Assembly: GCA_002685335.1 (NCBI GenBank)
Contig: NYWY01000052.1
Coordinates: 1-64,000 of the forward strand
Direction of reading: 5' to 3'
Origin: Planctomycetaceae bacterium
GTDB taxonomy: Bacteria; Planctomycetota; Phycisphaerae; Phycisphaerales; SM1A02
DNA length: 64,000 nt
Shown here one piece after another: positions 51,236 to 59,372 of the stretch. Position numbers and translations under genes: made by a program. Below the pieces are notes generated by a model that was given only the letters and a program-made list of their open reading frames with translations, was not told the origin of the DNA and did no database searches. Position 1 is the stretch's first letter. The number at the start of each line of letters is the position of its first letter.

Positions 51236-52417
51236 GTGACCGATGAACGCGCATTCTCGATCCGTCCAGCGACCTCCCTGTTCGTCTCCGTGCTTCTGCA
51301 CGTCGGCGTGGTGATCCTTCTGGTCGGCACGATCGCGGGAACCGCGGCGCCGACCGGTATCGAGCACGCGGCCGATCACGACCAACCTCCTCCCGATGAT
51401 GCCGAGGTGCTGGGCATCGATGAGAGCCGGGCCGACACCCTGACCTGGGTCGGGTACCAGGAGTACGAGGAGCACCTCGCGCAACTCAGTGAAGTGGAAC
51501 AGGCCGCGATGCTCGCCGCCCCCAGCGCCGGCGGCGGCGGCAGCCCCACGGGCTCCAGCGCCGCGGCGTCCGCCCCGCCAAGCCCTCCACCTCTTCCCGG
51601 CGCCGCCCGCCCTTCGGCGAGCGCCCCCGCCGCGACGGTGCCGACCACGCCCACCGAGGACCCCGAGCGTCAGATCGCTCCCACGATCCGCAACGAGCCT
51701 CGGACCAGTCCCACCGAGGCCCCGACGGAATCGGATCCTCGGACGCCGACCGAAGCCACGACCAGCGAGCCCACTCCGAGCGACTCGCCCCGCACCAAGC
51801 CGGCCCCAGAGACCACGCCGCGGGAGACCGAGGAGACGCCCGCGGAGAAGCCGAACGACACCGAGTCCGACGCGACGCCGGAAGAGACGCCCGATGAAGA
51901 GCCGGCGGAGACGCCGCAGCCCCGACCCGGCCCCGAACCGTCGCCCGAACCCACGCCGGGGAAGGAGCCGACTCCGACTCCAAGCCCCGCGCCCGGTGAC
52001 TCGCCCTCCGAGGAACCATCGGACGCTCCGGGCTCCGGGCCCGCACCTCCGACCCCCGAGCCGGGGAACGACGCGGACAAGGACGCGGAAGCCAGCAGCA
52101 TGGTGGACACCCCACCGGCGAACTGGCGCAACGGGAAACCCCTCGCCGCCCAGGGGCTGGAGATCAAGACTCGCCGGCTCACCATTCCGCTGCTCACCTG
52201 GAAGACGCTGCGACCGACTTCAGTGCCGGTGGTGGAGATCGATTTCCAGTCCGATGGCAAGCCGAAACGCGCGAGACTCGAGGTCTCCAGCGGCGATGCC
52301 AAGTTCGACGAGTACCTGATGGACGCTCTCTACCGATGGCGGGCAAGCGGCAAGCGGCTGAAGGAACTCAAGCGGGACGAAACCGCGTTGGTCCGACTCC
52401 GACTGCTGCTCGACTGA
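51236..52417 (+). CDS. TonB-like protein with long Pro/Thr/Glu linker
   Basis: From a GTG at 51236 the product is 393 residues. It has one N-terminal membrane helix (SLFVSVLLHVGVVILLVGTI), then a charged segment with TLTWVGYQEYEEHLAQLSEV, then a very Pro/Thr/Ser/Glu-rich linker of about 180 residues able to span the periplasm. The last 85 residues (TRRLTIPLLTWKTLRPTSVP; VVEIDFQSDGKPKRARLEVS; FDEYLMDALYRWRASGKRLK) resemble a TonB C-terminal domain. Its partner is the ExbD-like gene upstream. The outer-membrane receptor is unknown. Confidence 0.78.
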   Translation: MTDERAFSIRPATSLFVSVLLHVGVVILLVGTIAGTAAPTGIEHAADHDQPPPDDAEVLGIDESRADTLTWVGYQEYEEHLAQLSEVEQAAMLAAPSAGGGGSPTGSSAAASAPPSPPPLPGAARPSASAPAATVPTTPTEDPERQIAPTIRNEPRTSPTEAPTESDPRTPTEATTSEPTPSDSPRTKPAPETTPRETEETPAEKPNDTESDATPEETPDEEPAETPQPRPGPEPSPEPTPGKEPTPTPSPAPGDSPSEEPSDAPGSGPAPPTPEPGNDADKDAEASSMVDTPPANWRNGKPLAAQGLEIKTRRLTIPLLTWKTLRPTSVPVVEIDFQSDGKPKRARLEVSSGDAKFDEYLMDALYRWRASGKRLKELKRDETALVRLRLLLD

Positions 52418-52480
52418 CCCTCGGTCCGGCCACGGCGCATCGTCCATGACGACGATCTGCAAGATCGCTTCGGGTGCGAT

Positions 52481-53275
52481 TCAGGCCTTGGGATTCAATC
52501 GTTCCCGCCAGGTCTGGAGGCGGGGATGATCGGTCAGGTCGAACTCGATCGGCGTGACGGTCACCGATCGGGCCATCAGATGCTCGACGTCGGCATCCGG
52601 ATGCGTCTGGTCGAAGGCCATGCCGTTCCCCGCCGGCCAGTAGTACGGACGACCACTCGGGCTCTCCCGCTTTTCGTAGCCGTCGGATGCCGCCGCGGTG
52701 TTCATGGGACAGATCGCGATCGGGGGCATCGGCGCATCCGCGGATTCGGTTCGCGGGACGTTCAAGTTGACCACCGAGTGCGGGTCCAGGGGATGGACGA
52801 GGATTCGATCGATGACTTCACGAGCGATCTCCGCCGCCCGATCGAAATGGATCCGGGTCCGGTCACCGAGGTGAAGACTCACGGCGATCGACGGTACTCC
52901 GAGAAAGGCGCTCTCCACCGCCGCGGCGACGGTGCCCGAATAGATCACGTTGATCCCCACGTTCGCACCGGCGTTCATGCCGCTGATCGTGATGTCCGGC
53001 CGGGTCCCTTCACCGTGCAACTCGGCCCACAACGAGCGAAGCGCGACCTTCACGCAGTCCGCGGGCCGCCCGTCGACCGAGTAGCCGGTCGAACCATCGG
53101 GCATCCGGGTCTCGTGGCGAAAAAGCGGTTGATCGAACGTGACGCCGTGACTGGTGGCGGACTGGACGGTGTGGGGTGCGACGGTGGTGATCTCTCCCAG
53201 GCCCGTCAGGGCCCGATGAAGAGCCTGGATGCCGGGGGCTTCGATGCCGTCGTCGTTGGTCAGAAGGATGTGCAC
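52481..53275 (-). CDS. surE: 5'/3'-nucleotidase SurE
   Basis: The GTG at 53275 has AAAGAGA upstream and starts directly at the fold, HILLTNDDGIEAPGIQAL, giving 264 residues. Metal-binding Asp8-Asp9 are in TNDDG; the Ser and Asn are in VQSATSHGVT and SGMNAGANVG. The tetrameric enzyme dephosphorylates nucleoside monophosphates and other phosphates with a divalent metal. The longer reading to 53383 overlaps the GT2 gene. It follows the GT2 gene on the minus strand with a 49-base gap. Confidence 0.95.
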   Translation of the reverse strand: MHILLTNDDGIEAPGIQALHRALTGLGEITTVAPHTVQSATSHGVTFDQPLFRHETRMPDGSTGYSVDGRPADCVKVALRSLWAELHGEGTRPDITISGMNAGANVGINVIYSGTVAAAVESAFLGVPSIAVSLHLGDRTRIHFDRAAEIAREVIDRILVHPLDPHSVVNLNVPRTESADAPMPPIAICPMNTAAASDGYEKRESPSGRPYYWPAGNGMAFDQTHPDADVEHLMARSVTVTPIEFDLTDHPRLQTWRERLNPKA

Positions 53276-53324
53276 GATTCGTTCTCTTTGCGAAGTTCGG
53301 GGGGGAGTCGACAGTGTCGCAGGT

Positions 53325-54545
53325 TCAACGAGGTCCCGGGCGGAGAACGTACTCGCGTCCACCCCAACGAATCGGACGCCCATGTCGAAGATCCCCGATG
53401 CCCTCCAGGATCGCCCTGCAGACCAGCAGGCAACCCACCGTCCAGCCGAGGACTCCGATCCGCGGCATGCGGGCCCGCCCGAAGATCCGCGCCAGCATGA
53501 GACCCTGCGAACCCAGTCCGAACAGGCCAGCGGAGATCGCGACGAGGCCGAGGCCGAGGAGTCCTTCGGACGTCAGCGCGACGACGCCGGCGATCACCGC
53601 GACCCAGCAGGCGATCGGGGCGAGCCCCGAACCCAGGACGAGGATCAGGTTGGTGACCAGCCGGGGGATGTTCCGCTTCGCGGCCTCGACCAGAATCCGT
53701 TTCCAGCCCCCGAGCAGGCCGTCAAGGGAGTCGTACATGTCGGTCTGCACCATCGAACAGGCCACCGACACCAGCACTCGGCCATCATGACGATGGACGA
53801 GGGCCGCGAACGCGAGATCCTCCAGGACCGCGGCCTTCACCGCGTCATGGCCACCGATCCGGGTGTAGGCGTCCCGCCGAAACAGCATGAACTGGCCGTT
53901 GGCGAAGGAACGGGGATGGTCGAAGTTGTTCACTCGATCGGGCGGAAACATCCGCAGCAGGGTGATCGCCGCCGGTGGCTGGGCGATGATCTCCCACCAC
54001 CGACGGGCGGTGAGCGAGGCCCAGGCAGTCAGCAGATCCACCTTCTGGTCGGCCGCGAGGGCCGTCGAGGCCCGAAGCACGCCGGGGTCGAAACCGACGT
54101 CGGCATCGGTGAAGAGGATCCAGTCTCCGGTCGAAACCGCCGCCCCGGCCGCGGCGGCGTGGCATTTCCCCGCCCAGTCATCCGGACAATGATCGACTTC
54201 GACGATCCGCACCCGCGGATCATCGCCGGCGGCGTCGCGGAGTCGGGCGAGCGTTCGATCCGTACAGCGATCCAGCACCACGACCAGTTCGACTTCGACG
54301 TCCTGCTGGCCCAGAACACTGGTCACCAACCGCTCGATGACGCGTTCCTCGTTGTGCGCGGGAACCACGACCGAGACCCGGCCTGGCGCCGCGGGCAGGT
54401 GGAGTCCGTCCGCCATCTGAGGCGAGAACCGATCGAGCCGCCGCATCCGAACCGCCACCAGAAGCCAGTAGATTCCGGTGATCAGTCCGACGCTTCCGAA
54501 GGTCGATGCGAGAATGGCGGTGATGGTCAGCATCCGAACGCCCAT
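53325..54545 (-). CDS. Family 2 glycosyltransferase with membrane helices
   Basis: With the ATG at 54545 (an alternative at 54533) the product is 406 residues. One N-terminal helix (ILASTFGSVGLITGIYWLLV) precedes the GT2 domain: VSVVVPAHNEERVIERLVTS, VVLDRCTDRTLARL, the DxD site FTDADVGFDPG, and GGHDAVKAAVLEDLAFAALV. About three C-terminal helices follow. This is the arrangement of ceramide glucosyltransferase/HpnB-like and mycofactocin-type enzymes. Acceptor unknown. It is divergent from nnrE, with only 36 bases between starts, so promoters overlap. Confidence 0.88.
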   Translation of the reverse strand: MGVRMLTITAILASTFGSVGLITGIYWLLVAVRMRRLDRFSPQMADGLHLPAAPGRVSVVVPAHNEERVIERLVTSVLGQQDVEVELVVVLDRCTDRTLARLRDAAGDDPRVRIVEVDHCPDDWAGKCHAAAAGAAVSTGDWILFTDADVGFDPGVLRASTALAADQKVDLLTAWASLTARRWWEIIAQPPAAITLLRMFPPDRVNNFDHPRSFANGQFMLFRRDAYTRIGGHDAVKAAVLEDLAFAALVHRHDGRVLVSVACSMVQTDMYDSLDGLLGGWKRILVEAAKRNIPRLVTNLILVLGSGLAPIACWVAVIAGVVALTSEGLLGLGLVAISAGLFGLGSQGLMLARIFGRARMPRIGVLGWTVGCLLVCRAILEGIGDLRHGRPIRWGGREYVLRPGPR

Positions 54546-54580
54546 CCTACGACCGTCCCCCGTCAGCCGCGTAGACTCGG

Positions 54581-55345
54581 GTGGTGTCGTCAAAGCCTGA
54601 AAAACAGAATCCCGCCGGACCGTTTCTCGACCCTGTCGCCGCCCGCGAGCTTGATCGAGCCGCGATCGAGCGATTCGGGATCCCGGGCATCGTTCTCATG
54701 GAACATGCGGCGATCGGGGTCGCCGACATCGTGCGAGAACTCGCGGCGGAACGAGAGACCGATCGAGTGGTGATCGCCTGCGGCCAGGGGGGAAACGGCG
54801 GCGATGGCTGGGCCGTCGCCAGACTGCTTCACGAATCCCACGCGGTCCGGGTCATCACTCTCGGGACGCCGAGAACGGAAGACGCTCGAATCAATGCGGC
54901 CACCGCGCGACGACTCGGCGTCACCATCCATGAAATCGGGCAGATCGCGCCCGGTGACCGGATCACCTCCGAGCTGACCGACGCGATCGTGGTCGATGCC
55001 CTTTTCGGCGTGGGACTCGCCCGGCCGATCTCGGGGGTGGCCATGACCCTCGTGCAACGAATCTCCGACTCCGGCTCCCCGGTGGTCGCCATCGATCTTC
55101 CCAGTGGCCTGGACCCGGTTCTGGGCCGGCCACTGGGTCCCTGCATCCGGGCGACGATCACCGCCACCATGGTCGCCCCCAAGACCGGAATGGCGATTCC
55201 GGAATCCCGGATCTGGACCGGTCAGGTCCGATGCGTCGACATCGGAGCCCCTCGACGTCTGATCGAAGAATTCGGCCGCGTGGCACGAACCGGCGGGAGC
55301 GGCGATGATGCACCCTCTTCCGACCTGAATCGCCTCCCGAACTGA
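54581..55345 (+). CDS. nnrE: NAD(P)H-hydrate epimerase (YjeF N-terminal domain)
   Basis: Two adjacent GTG codons (54581 and 54584) are possible starts. The 254-residue product contains ARELDRAAIERFGIPGIVLM, VVIACGQGGNGGDGWAVARL and VDALFGVGLARPISG, then VAIDLPSGLDPVLGRPLG and ATITATMVAPKTGMAIPES. These mark the epimerase that repairs R-NAD(P)H hydrates. The C-terminal ADP-dependent dehydratase domain found in many bacterial fusions is missing. The catalytic Asp and Lys can be seen in IDLPSG and APKTG. The stop is three bases before the LolC/E-like start. Confidence 0.92.
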   Translation: MVSSKPEKQNPAGPFLDPVAARELDRAAIERFGIPGIVLMEHAAIGVADIVRELAAERETDRVVIACGQGGNGGDGWAVARLLHESHAVRVITLGTPRTEDARINAATARRLGVTIHEIGQIAPGDRITSELTDAIVVDALFGVGLARPISGVAMTLVQRISDSGSPVVAIDLPSGLDPVLGRPLGPCIRATITATMVAPKTGMAIPESRIWTGQVRCVDIGAPRRLIEEFGRVARTGGSGDDAPSSDLNRLPN

Positions 55346-55348
55346 ACC

Positions 55349-56992
55349 GTGTACCAGCCACTCCTCGCCAATCGCTACCTGACCAGCCGGATCATCCCGC
55401 TCATCGCGGTGGCAGCCGTCGCCCTGTGTGTCGGCCTGGTGATCATCGTGGTCAGCGTGATGAGCGGCTTCCTCGACATGCTGCTCTCCTCCGGCCGCAC
55501 CCTCATGGCGGATGTGATCGTCCGCTCCGGTGATCCGGGGCTGCCGTACTACGAGGAACTGATCAACGATCTCGAAGACCTCCCGGAATCCGCCGCCGCG
55601 ACCCCGGTGGTCGAGAGTTTCGGCCTCTTGAAACTGCCGTACGAGGATCGCACCGAAGGCGTGCAGCTCTGGGGCATCGAACCCGAGAGTTTCGGTCGGG
55701 TGGTCGACTTCGAACAGACGCTGGTCTGGGATGACGTGCCACCCGAGGTCGAATCGACGCTGGAAGTCCTCGGAGAACGCCTCGGCAACCCTCGGCCTCC
55801 GACGGATCTGGGCTCCATTCCCCGTCTCGATCCCGTCGAACCCGGCGAGGATCCTCGGATCGTCCTGGGGGTGGAGATAGAAGGATCCGCGAAGACCCGG
55901 ACTCCGGAGGGGACCTATGCGATCTCCTATCCCAGGTACTGGATGCCGATCAACGACGTGGAGATCACCCTGCTGCCGCTCTCCCGCGACGGCCGGGTCC
56001 AGAAGCCCGACAACCGACGTTTCAACGTGGCGAACGAGTTCTCCACCGGCGTCTACCAGATCGATTCCAAGCGGGCCCTGGTCGGTCTGGCGACCGCCCA
56101 GCGGATGTTGAATCTCGAGGCCGGAATCCTCGCCGACCCCGAAATCCTGGAAGAGACCGGCGAGGTGGTGTCGATCGGCCCTGATCCCGCGCGGGTGCAG
56201 ATGATCCTGGTCCGGGCCGCCGAGGGCGTCTCGGCCGAGCGGCTGCGGAACGCCACCCGACTCGCGTATGAACGATTCGCCGAACGAATCGAAGCCGACG
56301 AGGCCTTGCCGAGGAAGGCCCCCGATCCGATGTACGTGGGCATCCGGACCTGGCGGGAACAGTTGAGGGACATCCTCGGACCGGTGGAGAAGGAACGCGA
56401 ACTCATGCGGATCCTCTTCTCCATCGTCTACCTGGTCTGCGCCGGCCTGGTCCTGTCGATCTTCTGGGCGATCGTGCACGAGAAGACCCGCGACATCGGG
56501 ATTCTCAGGGCGGTCGGAGCCTCCCGCCCCGGCATCCTCGGCGTCTTCCTCGCCTACGGACTGGTGATCGGCCTCGCAGGGTCCGTCCTCGGTGGGCTGC
56601 TCGGATGGACCATCACCGAGAACATCAACGGCATCCACGAGGCGATGGGCCAGCCCGCGCCGATCTGGAGCTGGGTCCTCGCGGGATCGGTCTCCCTGGC
56701 GATGCTGGTCTTCGCGATCGTCAGCGGCTTTCGAGGCGGCATGCTTCGCACCCTCCTCTCGATCGTGGGGGCGATCGTCTTCGCCGCGATCGGGATCGCC
56801 CTCTACCTTCACCAGGGCTTCCTGATGTGGGATCCCCGGGTCTATTACTTCAACAGCATTCCCAGTCGCGTCGACTGGTTCAGCGCCGTGCTCACGATGG
56901 CCGGTGCGATCGTCTTCAGCGTTCTCGGGGCGGCGATCCCCGCGGCTCGAGCCGCGGACACCGACCCCGTTCGGGCCCTTCGATACGAATGA
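55349..56992 (+). CDS. LolC/LolE-like ABC permease with an extra two-helix membrane insertion
   Basis: The GTG at 55349 gives 547 residues. A first membrane helix (about 14-38, then SVMSGFLDMLLSSG) leads into a periplasmic domain of about 290 residues. The FtsX domain has helix 2 at about 353-376, the cytoplasmic EKTRDIGILRAVGASRPG (378-394) and helix 3 at about 395-420. The last helix (about 511-531) is followed by PAARAADTDPVRALRYE. Between helices 3 and 4, where LolC/E proteins have a short loop, about 50 residues (436-488) supply two additional hydrophobic helices (WSWVLAGSVSLAMLVFAIVS and LLSIVGAIVFAAIGIALYL). Its ATPase partner follows at a 4-base overlap. Role: lipoprotein release to the outer membrane, or another MacB/FtsX-type transport. 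Confidence 0.85.
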   Translation: MYQPLLANRYLTSRIIPLIAVAAVALCVGLVIIVVSVMSGFLDMLLSSGRTLMADVIVRSGDPGLPYYEELINDLEDLPESAAATPVVESFGLLKLPYEDRTEGVQLWGIEPESFGRVVDFEQTLVWDDVPPEVESTLEVLGERLGNPRPPTDLGSIPRLDPVEPGEDPRIVLGVEIEGSAKTRTPEGTYAISYPRYWMPINDVEITLLPLSRDGRVQKPDNRRFNVANEFSTGVYQIDSKRALVGLATAQRMLNLEAGILADPEILEETGEVVSIGPDPARVQMILVRAAEGVSAERLRNATRLAYERFAERIEADEALPRKAPDPMYVGIRTWREQLRDILGPVEKERELMRILFSIVYLVCAGLVLSIFWAIVHEKTRDIGILRAVGASRPGILGVFLAYGLVIGLAGSVLGGLLGWTITENINGIHEAMGQPAPIWSWVLAGSVSLAMLVFAIVSGFRGGMLRTLLSIVGAIVFAAIGIALYLHQGFLMWDPRVYYFNSIPSRVDWFSAVLTMAGAIVFSVLGAAIPAARAADTDPVRALRYE

Positions 56993-57924
56993 ACACGTTC
57001 CTCGAACAACCCGAGACCGACGCCTCTCCGATTCTCTCCTGCCAGGGACTTCGGAAGACCTATCGACTGGGTCGAATTCCGGTGCCGGTGCTCAAGGAGG
57101 CGACGGTGGACGTCCATGAGGGTGAATGGCTCGCGATCCTGGGCGCCAGCGGGAGCGGAAAGAGCACCCTGCTCCACATCCTCGGGGGGCTCGACCAGCC
57201 GGATCGGGATGGCGGCGTCGTGTCGTACCGCGGCGACACCGTTTCGTCGCTTCGTGGTTCGGCTTTGAATTCCTACCGCAATCAGGACATCGGCTTCGTC
57301 TTCCAGTTCTACCACCTGCTGCCCGAACTCTCGGTGCTCGAGAACTCGATGCTCCCCTGCCTGGTGCCCGGACGTTGGCTGTCGGCCTCGCTCCCCCTCG
57401 CCTCCGCCGCCGCCGGGGCCATCCTCTGCGGTCTCGCCGGCTGGTTCTTCGGGGAGATCGCCCTTCCCGCCGCCGACGACGCCACCACCGCCCGGCTGGC
57501 CGTGGTGGCGATCACCTGGGCCGTGGTCGGAGCCGCCCTCGGAGTTCTGGCCTTCCAGCTTCTGCAGATCGTGGCGGAACGCGCTCGACTCCGGGACGGC
57601 GATCGGGCCCGGGAGTCTCGCAGGACGCTGGATGAATTCGGACTCGGTCACCGTCTGCGGCATCGCCCCAGCCAGCTCTCCGGTGGCGAACGACAACGAA
57701 CCGCGATCGCCCGGGCCCTGGCGAATTCGCCGAAGGTGCTGCTCGCCGATGAACCGACCGGCAACCTCGACGCCCACACGGGACGCGAGATTCTCGAACT
57801 GCTGAAGGCCCGGCATGATGCCGGCCTGACGATCGTGATGGTCACCCACGATCCCAAGGTCGCCGCCTACGCCGACCGTGTGGTGCGGATCGAGGACGGC
57901 TGCGTGCTCGAGGCCGGAGATTGA
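56989..57924 (+). CDS. lolD: LolD-like ABC ATPase interrupted by a two-helix membrane insertion
   Basis: From the ATG overlapping the permease stop, the 311-residue product has Walker A GASGSGKST (52-60), Q-loop Gln106 (FVFQFYHLLPE), signature LSGGERQRTAIARAL (230-244), Walker B VLLADEPTGNLD (250-261) and His287 (VTHD). Ordinary LolD is about 230 residues. Here about 75 residues (131-205) separate LVPGR from ESRRTLDEFGLGHR. They contain two hydrophobic stretches (LASAAAGAILCGLAGWFF and RLAVVAITWAVVGAALGVLA). The frame is open on both sides and all catalytic motifs are intact, so this is an in-frame domain insertion, not a frameshift. It should attach the ATPase to the membrane. The insertion point is in the helical subdomain, near the coupling interface. 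Confidence 0.9.
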   Translation: MNTFLEQPETDASPILSCQGLRKTYRLGRIPVPVLKEATVDVHEGEWLAILGASGSGKSTLLHILGGLDQPDRDGGVVSYRGDTVSSLRGSALNSYRNQDIGFVFQFYHLLPELSVLENSMLPCLVPGRWLSASLPLASAAAGAILCGLAGWFFGEIALPAADDATTARLAVVAITWAVVGAALGVLAFQLLQIVAERARLRDGDRARESRRTLDEFGLGHRLRHRPSQLSGGERQRTAIARALANSPKVLLADEPTGNLDAHTGREILELLKARHDAGLTIVMVTHDPKVAAYADRVVRIEDGCVLEAGD

Positions 57925-59372
57925 CCTCGGCCGGCGATGAACTCGTCGGCCCCGGACGCTCGAAGGCTTCGGAACTCGGCCTCGTCCTCGCCGCGGGCAT
58001 CACCCAGATGCTGGTGGTGATCGACTACACCGCGACCGCGGTCGCCCTGCCGAGCATGGCGAGGGAATTCGGCGTCACGGCGGACAGCCTGCAGTGGGTC
58101 ATCACCGGCTACATCCTGTCGTTCTCGATCATGCTCGCCGTGGCGGGTCCGCTCGGGGATCGCTTCGGTCGGAAGCGACTCCTCCTGCTGGGCGTCATCC
58201 TGTTCGGAGCGTGCTCCGCGTGGGTGGGCGCCGCCGGCTCGGTGACCCAGCTCATCGTCTCACGGATCGCCCTGGGCATCGGTGGCGGGCTCCTGTTCCC
58301 ACTCTCGACCGCGGTGGTCGGGGCCGGAGCCAGCCGAGAGGATCTCCCCAGGCTCATGTCGATCCTCACCGGAGTCGCGACCGTCGGCATGGCCATCGGT
58401 CCCGTCTTCGGCGGCGTGTTCACCGAACTGGTGAACTGGCGTTGGATCTTCTATCTCAACATCCCGATCTCCCTGATCGCGATTCTCCTCATGTCGTGGC
58501 TCGCCGCGGAGAGTCGGAATCCGGACGCGACCGGACGCATCGACTTCGGCGGCATCGTGCTTCTGACCCTCGCGATCGGCGGACTCTCGCTCGGAGTCGC
58601 CTGGATCCCCGATCATCCACCGGAGATCTGGTCCGGACTGGTGGTGGGAAGCATCGTCGTCTTCGCGATCTTCGCCTGGTACGAGCTCCGTCTCGCGACG
58701 CCGCTCATCGATCTTCGCCTGCTCGGCAACCGTTCCTTCGCCGGCTACGCGTTGGGGGGAAGCCTCAGCAACGCATGCTGGTGCATCCTGATCTTCAACA
58801 CCACGCTCTTTCTCCAGGAAGTCCGCCACGAGGACGCGATGATCGCAGGCCTCCAGTTCCTCTATCTCAGCGTTCCGGTCGCGGCGGCCGGTTTCCTGGG
58901 TCCCTTGGTCCAGCGACGAATCGGCACTCGGAATCTCGTCCTCCTCGCGACCGGGGTCCAGACCATCGCATGCCTGATCTTCTGGATGTCTCACCTGCCT
59001 CCATGGCTCGGCGTCGGATTGTTCATCGCCGGTTTCGGATGCTCCTGGGGCTGGTCGATGTCCCAGGCCGGAGGGATCGCGACGCTTCCGGAACGCCACG
59101 TTGGCCTCGCCAGTGGTTCGATCCTGACGGCGTTGATCATCAGCGGCAACATCGCGGTGGTGGTGATCGCGACCGTGATCGCCGCCCTCGGAGGGCCGGG
59201 CCTGAAGGACTACGCGCCCGGCGTGAACGTCAACTACCTGATCGGCGCCGGACTCGCCGCGGCGGCCTTCGTCGCCACCGGGGTGATCGTCCCCCGTCGC
59301 CTTGCCGGGACGGAGCGCGAGGATCAGTCGTTGAAGCGGAACCACACCACGGAGTCGTCGAACCATTCCTGA
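57921..59372 (+). CDS. MFS drug exporter, DHA2 (EmrB/QacA) type
   Basis: The start is a TTG overlapping the ATPase stop (TTGA). The 483-residue protein has about 14 membrane helices. Motifs: motif A as GPLGDRFGRKRLLLLG, the DHA2 opening TQMLVVIDYTATAVALPSMA, motif C-like GPVFGGVFTELVNWRWIFYL. It would export a hydrophobic compound by proton antiport. Coupled with the Lol-like ABC genes by spacing, though that may be coincidental. The 3' end overlaps the convergent gene by 49 bases, so read-through would give an antisense pairing. Confidence 0.92.
   Translation: MTSAGDELVGPGRSKASELGLVLAAGITQMLVVIDYTATAVALPSMAREFGVTADSLQWVITGYILSFSIMLAVAGPLGDRFGRKRLLLLGVILFGACSAWVGAAGSVTQLIVSRIALGIGGGLLFPLSTAVVGAGASREDLPRLMSILTGVATVGMAIGPVFGGVFTELVNWRWIFYLNIPISLIAILLMSWLAAESRNPDATGRIDFGGIVLLTLAIGGLSLGVAWIPDHPPEIWSGLVVGSIVVFAIFAWYELRLATPLIDLRLLGNRSFAGYALGGSLSNACWCILIFNTTLFLQEVRHEDAMIAGLQFLYLSVPVAAAGFLGPLVQRRIGTRNLVLLATGVQTIACLIFWMSHLPPWLGVGLFIAGFGCSWGWSMSQAGGIATLPERHVGLASGSILTALIISGNIAVVVIATVIAALGGPGLKDYAPGVNVNYLIGAGLAAAAFVATGVIVPRRLAGTEREDQSLKRNHTTESSNHS

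Noticed and set aside
56989..57924. Frameshift or misassembly as the cause of the long LolD-like protein
   Set aside because: The frame is continuous, and Q-loop, signature, Walker B and H-loop are all in the same frame on both sides of the insert; codon use does not change.
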